Assembly: GCA_020055645.1 (NCBI GenBank)
Contig: CM034546.1
Coordinates: 139,707,875 to 139,771,874, forward strand
Source of the DNA: Tomocerus qinae
Lineage: Eukaryota > Arthropoda > Collembola > Entomobryomorpha > Tomoceridae
Length of the DNA stretch: 64,000 nucleotides
Direction of reading: 5' to 3'
Under the pieces are notes generated by a model, which had not been told where the DNA came from, made no database searches, and saw only the letters and a program-made list of their open reading frames with translations. Shown here piece by piece: positions 15,491-27,100 of this stretch (position 1 is the first letter of the stretch; each line of letters opens with the position of its first letter). Both the position numbers and the translations under genes were made by a program.

Positions 15491-17397
15491 ATTATGCTAT
15501 TGAACTAACCTCGGTTGTACAGATAGGTATGGGTGCTATCCTGCATGTACAAAATTAGTTTCCATAGGGTTAGATTTGTCGCCCGTCCGGTGTGTGTTAA
15601 ATTGGGTTTTAACCTGTGACAGCTATGTCACGCCTTACTGCCCTGTACGAAAGTCATTTTGGATATGAGAGCTAGGCTGTTTCCAGTTTCGGGGCAGGAA
15701 TGTGAAAAATATATAAAATTGGGCAATGGTTATTTTCAGTCTACACTCTGTACATGTTCAAACAAATTACCTTTTTTAAACCTTAATTGTAATTATCAAT
15801 TATTGAAACGTAACTCATTACAAATTAATGATAAAAACATGAAGCTACGGATGATGGATAGTTGTTTTTAGAAGAAATCAATGAAATATTTACATTTTAC
15901 GTATTTAAATGAGAATACAGATATAGCACTGCACTTTGAAATAGTTGTGGAGGTCATTGTTGCGTCTCATTGGATGTTGTAGCCAGTAAGTCCAGGAAAT
16001 AAATAGCAAAGACCGGGGACGAAAGCGGTGAGAAGGCCGAGTTAAATTGCAATAAGGTACCCACATATTTAGAGTTGATCCACATATTACGTAATCAAAA
16101 ATTTATCGTTTTTAGAAACACCTTTTCCCTCTGTCATCAAATGTCAACATTTAATTAGTTAATTTGAATTGAAAATGTTTATTTTTATTTTTTGGTTTAT
16201 TTATTACCCGATTCTATTTAGTACCTATTTAAATGAGAATATTGCACTGTACTATCTGTAATATAATAAGATATAGTACAGTGCCATATATCGGTATATC
16301 GGACGGAAGGAATATATATTGTCACTTCAACCTACCCATTCTTCTATGCAATATCTAATATCTGTAAGAAACTATGAGGTTAATTGCCCTAATTATAATT
16401 ATTATCGTAATTCACATTATCATTCATCTGATATGCGATAGTGGCACAGTAACTCTCACTTAGCTTATTACACATTAAGTACATAGTAAATACTATTCGT
16501 ATATAGTATATTCTCAATTGCCACAATGTGTGTAAGGGCAGATGAAGAATGGGTAGGTTGAAGTGACAATATATATTCCTTCCGTCCGATATACCGATAT
16601 ATGGCACTGTACTATATCTTATTATATTACAGATAGTACAGTGCAATATTCTCATTTAAATAAGTACTAAATAGAATCGGGTAATAAATAAACCAAAAAA
16701 TAAAAATAAACATTTTCAATTCAAATTAACTAATTAAATGTTGACATTTGATGACAGAGGGAAAAGGTGTTTCTAAAAACGATAAATTTTTGATTACGTA
16801 ATATGTGGATCAACTCTAAATATGTGGGTACCTTATTGCAATTTAACTCGGCCTTCTCACCGCTTTCGTCCCCGGTCTTTGCTATTTATTTCCTGGACTT
16901 ACTGGCTACAACATCCAATGAGACGCAACAATGACCTCCACAACTATTTCAAAGTGCAGTGCTATATCTGTATTCTCATTTAAATACGTAAAATGTAAAT
17001 ATTTCATTGATTTCTTCTAAAAACAACTATCCATCATCCGTAGCTTCATGTTTTTATCATTAATTTGTAATGAGTTACGTTTCAATAATTGATAATTACA
17101 ATTAAGGTTTAAAAAAGGTAATTTGTTTGAACATGTACAGAGTGTAGACTGAAAATAACCATTGCCCAATTTTATATATTTTTCACATTCCTGCCCCGAA
17201 ACTGGAAACAGCCTAGCTCTCATATCCAAAATGACTTTCGTACAGGGCAGTAAGGCGTGACACAGCTGTCACAGGTTAAAACCCAATTTAACACACACCG
17301 GACGGGCGACAAATCTAACCCTATGGAAACTAATTTTGTACATGCAGGATAGCACCCATACCTATCTGTACAACCGAGGTTAGTTCAATAGCACAAT
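15491..17397. repeat. Foldback element: two 854-bp arms around a 199-bp spacer
   Basis: 15491-16344 and 16544-17397 are inverse complements of equal length with no net indel and only rare mismatches (for example in CAGCTATGTCACGCC versus CAGCTGTGTCACGCC). Each arm includes CTGCCCTGTACG and a smaller inner palindrome (CACTGTACTATCTGTAATAT and its inverse). Identical 70-codon ORFs in the two arms, read in opposite directions, are a by-product of the palindrome. Confidence 0.97.
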
Positions 17398-18722
17398 ACC
17401 GATCCCGTGCTCATAGTGCATTTTTACCACTGTGATGGTAAAAAAGGCTAAAAAGTGGTAAATTTTGTACACTGACTGTTCTGGGCTCTGACTCCAGAAA
17501 CTTTAATTTTGAACATTGCAGGGACTTTTTGGAAAAAATAACCACATTAAGCCCTCAGGAAATATATGGTACATGTTTTAAAAAAATATGACAACTTTTT
17601 ATTTCCCACGGGGGATGTGTTATAGTGTTATTCTGCGTGCTGTTCTACGTGCATCGACGAGATAGCCTTAACAAGTTAACAAGACATAAGACAATTGTTC
17701 CACGATCTGACAAATTGTACCTAGTGGGATCTACTTTCTAACGCTGGAAAAAGCCAATACAAGGCGCCTCGCTCACTTTAAGCTTTCATATTATTACAAG
17801 CATTAACATATTAAGGCAATAATGCATTCTCATCTGGAATGCTTCAATTTTTTTTTCTTACTTAAAAATAGTAAAAGTGATTCAAAAAATTCGATTTTTT
17901 TAAAATGTAGATAATTTTTTCTCTATTTTATAACATTAAAATCAGATTTTTATAAATGGATCCCGCTAGGTACAATTTGAACTTGGAACGGGTCACAATT
18001 TTCATTTTCTTTGATATTGTCCCAAGTCCCAACCGACTAAATGATGGAATGGTGTGTTTGTGTGTTTCTGATGCGGGAAATTACAGTTTGATTTTGGATC
18101 GGGATGTTACGAACTTATATTTTTTGCCGAAGATTTGATTTGCCGTGATTTTACCTGTTACTGTGTTCACTCACTACTTTTTGTTACTGCAAATTGCAGT
18201 AGTATATATGTGTGTATTTTGCTTGTGTAAGTCAGATAATACTATACTACATATGTATACATCTACGATATTATTTTGCATGAACTACTTGTACTTATAC
18301 ACCTGCATACACATCATACATACATGAATATTATATAACATAATATATAATATTCTCAAGGACAAGGACGTTGCTGGCCTGAGGACGGAGAGTTCTATGA
18401 TCTGACTGAAAGAACGGATTCCAGATCGTATTTTGAAAATGGAAGAATAAGAAATTCTACATCTGAATCTGAATATTTACAGCCAAGGACCTTGCCTACT
18501 TCCTATCGACAAGTCAAAATTGTGTTCGGTCCACCGTGATCGGACTTCGAAAATTGAAAATGGGCAATTGGCTTAAATATCTTCAAGTTATTCGAAAGAC
18601 ACGGCCCTTTCATTTCTCTATTTCTGGGGTAACCAATTAACATTGAACATGAATTTAACGTCCGGGTTTCTGGTTACGGACAGATTTTCCGACTTTGATA
18701 TTCCCATTTAAATTGCACATAA
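17398..18722. other. Intergenic, no gene seen
   Basis: AT-rich. A small hairpin motif TTTTTACCACTGTGATGGTA at ~17421-17441 recurs at ~36505-36525. The peptides encoded here (for example 17956-18138) match nothing I recognise. Confidence 0.4.
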
Positions 18723-19014
18723 ACTTTTTTTAGGAGAATCCCTAAGGATCTGAGACCATTGGTCCTACACCCATACTTTAAATGTAAAAAAGATTCGTCG
18801 AAACCTATTCTATGCAGGACATATTGAAAATTGCACATTTTTGTCTTCTACTTCAAGATATAAGGTTTAACGATAATATCTTGAAGTATAAGACAAAAAT
18901 GTGAAATTTTCAATATGTCCTGCATAGAATAGGTTTCGACGAATCTTTTTTACATTTAATGTATGGGTGTAGGACCAATGGTCTCAGATCCTTAGGGATT
19001 CTCCTAAAAAAAGT
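18723..19014. repeat. Hairpin element A, 139-bp arms
   Basis: 18723-18861 pairs with 18876-19014, starting ACTTTTTTTAGGAGAATCCC on both strands, with a 14-nt loop and a few mismatches. Its left flank (GACTTTGATATTCCC) resembles the flanks of the hairpins at 19664 and 57443. Confidence 0.92.
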
Positions 19015-19199
19015 ACGAATTTCGCATAAAATCGGGATTGCATTTCCCCTCTATGAGAATTTTTGCTAGTTGCCTAGCAACATCCCCACTTGTGGCTGAG
19101 AAGGTAAAGGGTTTCAAAAGATATACCCTGACCTTAAGCAATTCTGCTTTAGTATAAATTATTTGAATTTTTAAGAATAAGGTATTCCTGGAAACGACC

Positions 19200-19636
19200 A
19201 ATTGACGTTTGTAGGGTTATAAGTCTTCTAGCGGATGGGGTACTCCCTACAGCAATATTCCTATTATTTAGTGTCTCTGCTCTTCATAGATGCTGCACCA
19301 CTGCACTCAAGCACATGTGAGTGCAGAGTCAGCCCACAGAATTGTATTATAACTGACCAGCTAACTCTACATTCACTTGTGCTTGAGTGCAGTGGTGCAG
19401 CATCTATGAAGAGCAGAGACACTAAATAGTAGGAATATTGCTGTAGGGAGTACCCCATCCGCTAGAAGACTTAGGCACATATTTTTAATGACTCGACTCT
19501 CGCTCTCACGCACTATTTACGCACTTTTTCGAGAGTGAAAGGTACCTCAATACGTACCTTACACTCTCAAAGAGTGGAGATTAGAGTGGGAGTGTTTATT
19601 AAAAATATGGGCCTTATAACCCTACAAACGTCAATT
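19200..19636. repeat. Hairpin element B with a second hairpin nested in one arm
   Basis: The outer ends AATTGACGTTTGTAGGGTTA (19200) and its inverse (to 19636) pair. The stem continues from 19221 (AAGTCTTCTAGCGGATGGGG), and the matching arm ends at ~19472. The right arm is split by ~140 bp (19473-19612), itself a hairpin (CACATATTTTTAAT ... ATTAAAAATATG). Mirror-image ORFs at 19235-19429 and 19264-19458 are by-products. Confidence 0.85.
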
Positions 19637-19663
19637 ACTCTGACTATCATATTCCATGTTAAC

Positions 19664-19953
19664 TTTTTTTAGGAAATTCGGATCTAGTCTGGGGCTTCTA
19701 AACCTACAAAAAAGTGTAAATACAAAGAAGGTTCATCGAAAGCTGAACTACAATCTTAGTGTTGAAAATTTGACATATCTACCTTGGATATTAAGATATC
19801 TTCAATTGAATTGCAAATGTTAATAACTTAATATCCAAAGTAGATGTGTCTTCCCCACTAAGATTGTAGTTCAGCTGTCGATGAACCTTCTTTGTATTTA
19901 CACTTTTTTGTAGGTTTAGAACCCCCTGACTAGATCCGAATTTCTTAAAAAAA
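19664..19953. repeat. Hairpin element C, ~135-bp diverged arms
   Basis: The left arm starts TTTTTTTAGGAAATTCGGAT and the right arm ends ATCCGAATTTCTTAAAAAAA. The stem includes CCTACAAAAAAGTGTAAATA on both sides with several mismatches. Preceded by CTGACTATCATATTCC, as in the hairpin at 57.4 kb. Confidence 0.88.
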
Positions 19954-21131
19954 TAGAACTTTTGACTTTGTCTCACATTGTCAATGATAAGCTCAACGGG
20001 CGTGGGGCTTAGTAATATTGTTGTTTGACAAGATGTGGCCCTGTATTGAAATATGTATACTGAATGCTATGCATTTATTGTATGACTACAGATGAAATCA
20101 GTTAGTTAAATTGGTTTCGTTGCAGTCACGTTGGTTCAATCAGGTGGAGAATTGCTGTTATAAATAAGCAGACCACAAAGAAGTACCAAAAATAAAGTCG
20201 TACGTATGAGTTCGAATTTTCGGAAATAGTTTCATTGCAGACGTTCGTTCAAAATAAGAAAAGAGGTACCAACAAGAAAGATAAGAAAAATGTAAGGTAG
20301 TACGGCAATTGACGTCTAATATTTGGAAATATTTTCATTGCAATCCTTGGTCAGACGACCTTTTGGCTTCTTGTTTCATTCATTCAAATATGCCCCTCCT
20401 GTCGAAAGTTATGAGGAAATTTTAAATACATGGAGAAATAGGTAGATAGATAAATAGATAGACACAGAAAGAGGGACAAAGTACTCCCATACAGTAATCT
20501 ACCAATTCTGGAATAATAAAAATATCGAGTTACTTCCTCATACTAAAAGTACAGTCCATTTAGTCTACAAGTGCACGGGCTTTAGAGTTGGATTTTTTGA
20601 GGTACTATCTCTAACTTTAAATTAATATCCATAGAGATTTTATTATTGATGAAATAGTCAAATTCATACACTTTATCGAATATACTCGTACCTTAAATGA
20701 AACATGAACACTTGATCTTGATATCTATGATCTACGAATCTTTTCTATGTGATGAATGCAATGGTAGCAAAAATATTCTGAGTTATTTCCCCAATGCAAA
20801 AATGCACAAAAATGTTTCAATGGAGCTAATCAATATTATTCAATAGAAAACGTTTCAATTGGAACTAAATATGAATGCATTGGAATTGTAATACATGGTT
20901 TATATTATTTAAATCAGATTGTTAGTTTGTGGCTTGCGATTTACAATCCTAATGCTGAAATGCTAGGTTGGATCTGAAGAAGTGGTGTGTACGGATTCAA
21001 CGAGACTTTTTTGTGGCAAAATTTTCTCAAAAGATATTTTTGGTGTCTCCACCCCTTCCGAAACTATTTCCTGGCTGCAGAGCTGGACTAATTAAATGTC
21101 TTAAATAGCTAATTGATTATTGATTTTGCAG
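19954..21131. other. Upstream flank or 5' intron of the DBT gene
   Basis: No exon could be supported. The first DBT exon seen begins at a splice acceptor (21132), so at least one 5' exon carrying the ATG must lie in or upstream of this stretch. The rest is AT-rich DNA. Confidence 0.45.
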
Positions 21132-24100
21132 GAAACATATGGTCTACAGAGTTTAAGAAGTTTTCAATCCACTCCTCATAAAACTGTTTTCACACGGTTA
21201 CCCAGTTGCAATCAGACACTCTGTTCCTCTTATATTCATCATCGCTTTGTTAACACGACAGCCCTATGCAGAAAGGAAATTATTCAATTCAAATTGTCTG
21301 ATATTGGAGAAGGAATCAAAGAGGTCACTGTCAAAGAATGGTAACTTATTTCAAATGAATTTTCAACCTTCACAATATTTAGATTTTTTGTAGATACAAA
21401 TTCAAGGTCAACAGCGTCTTAAACTCAGAGGAAAATATTATTCTTTTTTATTTTAAACAATGTCATTGTTATTCAATATGCAAGCTAAAAACCTCTGTTT
21501 TTATTTTATATCTACTGGAGTAGGTACTCTGTAGTCGCCGCCTAAACGTTTTTGGACTGTATTGGGACTCGTCAGGGATAGACATATGATAGGGTCTGTT
21601 TACCCCGTTCATAGTAGCTTTTCACTTTTGTACAAGGATATTAAAATAACAGGCACTCAACAGAATATGTACTACTTTAAACGAATTTTCAGTCCTCTGA
21701 GTCCTCAGCTTTCAACGAAAGCTGCCAAACTTTTCTCAACTATCGAATTTTATTATTTTACAAAGTTAGTATGTGAGGTTAAAAGGTAATATTTTTGAGT
21801 CGAAAAGCAGTTTTCTACAGGTTTAAATTTTTTCGTACTCAAGGAGTTATCGAAAATAGTATTTCGACATTCTGATTTAAAATATTTTATTTTGAAATTA
21901 TGAAATCTGATTTTTGAGGAATATTTGGATTCATTGGGGTCGGTGGTCGTCGTTTTGAAGAATTGAATTCTCACAAAACAATTATTAACCAATCTATTGC
22001 GCAACTAAAGTTTAATAAAAATGACATAGTATGACGATATATGTGCAATAGTTTTATTAAAACGTATAGCCGTTTATTGTAACTAAAAATGAATATTTGC
22101 AGATCTGAACTTTATAAAGCACTAGACAAAACTCTGATTTTTTGCTCCTTCCAGGTTTGTTAAGGAAGGCGATAAGGTATCTCAATTCGATCAGATTTGT
22201 GAAGTTCAGAGCGACAAAGCTTCGGTGACAATCACTTCTCGTTACGACGGAGTGATTACAAAATTACACTACAAAGTTGATGACATTGCCCTCGTTGGCT
22301 CCCCTCTCATCGATGTCGAGGTTGGAGAAACTTCGCACGTTTCTGGTATCAAAAAATATTTTCTTTTTTAAACAGCCATGGTTTATCCCAATAGAATACA
22401 TTAAACTTTAATGAATTTACAGACGAGCAACTGCAAGTTCAAGAAGGCGATGCAATACAGGTAGGAGGATCCGAAGAAAGTGTTGTACTGCCCACAGAGG
22501 ACTCCAAGCCGGGCAACGTGTTGGCGACACCTGCCGTCCGAAGAATAGCTGCAGAGCACAAGGTTAAAAATTTAAGAGTATGGCTGTCATTATTTACTGT
22601 TGTCATATTGTGTTTCATCTTGTTCCTAGAATACTTGCATGTCACAATTTTTAATGTGAATTTTGTGCCTTTAATTTGAGTGCCCATTTTCAAGTTATCA
22701 AAGCATGCTAAACTTGATGTCATACTCAGTAACGTTTCTCAACTTCTATGATAACTACAAAAACAAACGAGTGGTAAAATTAAAAGCAGAATAAGAGCAT
22801 TTTGGGGTACCTGTTGTGGATGAAGTTCCAAAATTTAATCTAAATGGTTGACTGTGAAGACACAGGGCTTTCCCAAATCAGATGTCCAAAATTCACCCAC
22901 AAGTAGAACCAAGTTAAGAAATTATCGTTTGTTCACCACGCACACAGCTTACCACAGCATATTTGATACAAATTGTCAGAGCTGAGCGCGCCGGGCCAGG
23001 CCGAAATAAAATGTTTGCTATCCTTTGTAGGTAGGCAGTTGCAGTAGTTCTGTCATAGATAACCAAAAATCATATAGTAGTTATGCTCACAAAATTATGA
23101 GAAAATGTGCCAGCTAAACAGATTTTGACCCGGGTTATTTTTTGAATCAATATAGTTGCTTAACGAAAAAGGATTAGGAATAGAACGTGCAAAAATTTAA
23201 AAATTCCTTATTTTTTGTGACGTGGCATTCGCAAGCCATTTTATGGATTTGCGTAACAACATATGAAAAATTCTTGAAATCTAATCTAATAATATTTATT
23301 ATTTATCTTTATGTCGATTTTTATGCGTATGCACGCTAATGAAACTCAGTTCCATTAACGTTGTTTATGGGTCACCCTGTACATAATTTTGTCCTCCACA
23401 GGTCTAACGACATTTTTATCCCTATACTAGGGCAACTAACTTTTGGATGACATTAATTGATGAATATTCACTGAAATATCTTAGATAGACCTGAGAGACG
23501 TGAAGGGGACTGGTAAGGATAGGCGGGTGATGAAGGAAGACATATTGAACCATATCAGTGCCAAAGATGGAGTACAGTTGTACGGCGCTTCCTCTCCCCC
23601 TGCAAAGCATTCGACAGGTTCACCTGCAGCTCCGCCTGTAGTCACCAAGAAAATGTCTCCTCTCCCACCAAATGTGGCAGTCCAAGATAGAAAAGAGCCA
23701 TTTAAAGGATTCACCAAGGCCATGATCAAGACTATGACCACTGCTAATGTAAACTTTCTCGCTTCAGGGCTTCAGTTATTCCATATTTTAGTTAATATTC
23801 TAAATTATTTATTGCAGGCTATTCCACATTTTGGCTATTGCGATGAGATTGATGTCACCGAATTAATTCGTCTGAGGAAAGATCTAAAGAAAGTGGCCGA
23901 AGAATATGGAGTTAAATTGACATACATGCCATTCTTCATTAAAGCAGCTTCCCTCGCACTCACTCAGTATCCAATTTTGAATTCGTCTATCGACCTTTCC
24001 AATGAAGCTCTTATTTACAAGGCAAGTTTTCTCACGTACATTTGTGATTTACATCTACTTGCAGATTACAGCTACTTAGGATGTGCCGGTCTTTTTATTT

Positions 24101-27100
24101 GATAATCATAGATCTATTAGGTACTTAGCGTTTTAGTGTCAAGAAAAAAACCTTAAAGTCGTACATTTCAAAACAGCGTCGGCGTCAGACGCTAATTTGA
24201 ACGCTAAAATCAAAATAGTAATCACATTTAGTGTATAATTTTTTACCTTAAATTATAAATCCGCAAAATTATAACACGCGATCTGAAGCAGATTTTTGGA
24301 CCTTAAAGTTTAAGTTTAATGTTCAATTTTTAGGTAATTTAATTAGAAAGGGTTAGGTTATTGATAATGGAGCTTTTTTGTCTAGGAATTTGAAAATGGA
24401 AACAAAATTCTAGCTGTTTCACAGAATTATTCAAACTAAAATTTTTTGCCAAAAGTAGTAGCTTATAAGAGTATACTTTGGCGCTAAATAAAGTTGTCAG
24501 CTCCAAAATTGTCCCAAAAAACAGACATTTCAAGGTTATCTTTGACATCTAAGCATACAGTTTTAGGAATTTCAGCTTTTTGAAAAATTGACTGACTTAA
24601 GTATCATCCCGCCCAATCAAATTTCAATTTGCATTAAAATTCTCGTTGATCCATGTAATTAATTTCTTTCATCTCTCAGCTACATAGAGGGGTTTGAAAT
24701 TTTTCGAGATCGCCCATCGGCATTATCATTATTCCATCCTCAGTTGAAAACGTTAGCTGAATAATATCTGAATTTGGTCTTACAAAGCGTCTTTTCTAAT
24801 AAAAACATATTTTTAATGGAATATATATTTTAGTCTGCTTTTAAATTTTTTAAAAACACTTTACTGAAATTGGGTGTCAAAAATTAGATGTGAAAAACAA
24901 AGTAGCACGAAGTGACTATTTCAATTTGCAAAGAGTTGGCAAAATTAATTCACATTTTTATTTATTATTCGAAACCATATTTACTGTATTTTTTTCTGTT
25001 TTTAGGGATCCCACAACATTGGAGTGGCAATGGACACCAAACTAGGGTTAATTGTTCCAAACGTTAAAAATGTTCAAAGCCATAGTATACTAGGCATTGC
25101 TAGTGAATTGCAACGACTTCATCAAAGTGGTCAACAGGGTGTCCTCAAGTCTGAAGACATATCTGGAGGAACTTTTACTCTCTCTAATATTGGCTCCGTA
25201 AGAAAGAATAAATGAACATATTCCATCATTTTCAGCTAAAATTTAATCAGTGCTTTGTTATAAATCTGTTACTATTTTACAAATTCACAGATTGGGGGAA
25301 CTTATGCCAAGCCAGTTATCCTGCCCCCAGAGGTCGCCATTGGTGCTTTGGGGAAAGTGCAGGTACATACAATATTTCTTTAGATCGAATGGTTTGGGAA
25401 ATGTTATTTAAATCAGCAGAAAGTCACACCATTTGATGTTCGACGATTGTGTGCCAAGGGTTCACCCCCAATTTGTCAACGCTAAAATGTCAACAGAGCA
25501 AAAAAATCGAAAACACTTTTTGTCAACGCTATTATATTTTTTGTCAACAGCAATATCTTTTTTGTCAACAGCAATATCTTTTTTGTCGACACCACCAGTG
25601 ATTGATATAAATAGTCGAAATTACATACTTGTACTAGATTAAACCAAATAGGCAATGAAAATGCTGAGTAAGATTTATGGTTTAGTAACCATAAAATAAG
25701 TCCTTATTTGAGCAAAAATAAATTAAGTCAAATTAAATACGTCATATCATAAGCAGGAAGAAAGTATCATGAATATTTTAAATATTTTTAGATAAAGTAT
25801 AAATCCACTCCGAGAAACACAGTTTGGATTTGTTTCGAATAATTTTTTTAAAAGTTTTAGAATATTCTAGAATATTATAGAACTTTAACATCCACATCTC
25901 AATGTTAAGGGGAGGGGGTCCCAGGACGTTCCGATGTAATTTGAAAAAAAATATCTTGCTATTGGGTTAGCTTGGGGATCCTAGATATACTTAAATGGGT
26001 GGAGTAGAGGTAAGGTCAAGGTAAGTAAAATTTTAGATTGAAGGGGACGCGACATAAGGTAATTTCATGCTCCCCGTTGCCAATGGCAACGGAAACCAGG
26101 TAACTGCAGGGGTCAAAGGGGAATGTCGCCTCTTATGTGATTACAAAAAAAATCAAGTATTTCGAGCATGAATTACCTTTTTGCCATATCACCTTGACAA
26201 TCTAAAATTTTACCTACCTTGGGTAAGGTAGTACAGTATTTAACACAAGTACATTTCAACATTTCAGCATGTACATGTAAGTGCAACATGTACACTTACA
26301 TGTACATGTGTTGACAAAAAGGTTACTATGTGTTGACAAAAAATGATTTCCAAAAAAATTGTTGACAAAAGGGTGTTGACAAAAAGGGGTAGTCCCGTGC
26401 CAAGACCAGAGGAGTCTAGGTGAAGCACTCTGCTGAAAACACTGTATAACAACACTACAAAGCATAATGAATTAGTTGACCATAAAAGAAACATTTTCAT
26501 CACTGTGCACTGGACTTCGCTAAGCTGAAATATTTAAATAAAAATTCAAATGTAAATAAAAATTTCAAAACTTCAAACATTACGCACATATGACAATTTC
26601 GTATTGTTACACGTTGGAATATATCTGTAAATGTGTGAATATTTTCGAAAAATTGGTGTTGATATTTGCATTCTTGGATAGAAAAAAGATTTCCCCAATT
26701 TCATTATAAATTTTATAGGCAAAATTGTCGATTGCAATCTTAAATTAAAAGATTACACGCAAAAGCGTGTAATGTCAGATCTAGTATTTTTAAGTTTTAT
26801 GTAATATTGAATTTTTATAAAATATTTTGCGTACCTTGTCAGTTTTTCAGTGATCAATACATGTTTACAGTTGACTGAACTGAATCATGCTTCTTAGTGT
26901 TCTGATTGTCCAGTAGCTTTTCCGACAGTGCGTCGCCTAATGTCGGGGGTACATGACCACACAGACAGACAGAAGATCTGACTCTACCTTTGAAGCACTA
27001 TAATTTAGCAAAGTGAGCCTTGTCATAATAATCTAGACTGTTGTTTTTCGACTTCGACTAAAATCGGCATTTTATAAATAACACTAGTCTCAACAAATCA

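Noticed and set aside
15659-17229. Two identical 70-residue ORFs in opposite orientation
   Set aside because: They are produced by the 854-bp inverted repeat; no homology and no coding constraint visible.
19235-19458. Two near-identical 64-residue ORFs on opposite strands
   Set aside because: Mirror images created by the stem of hairpin element B.
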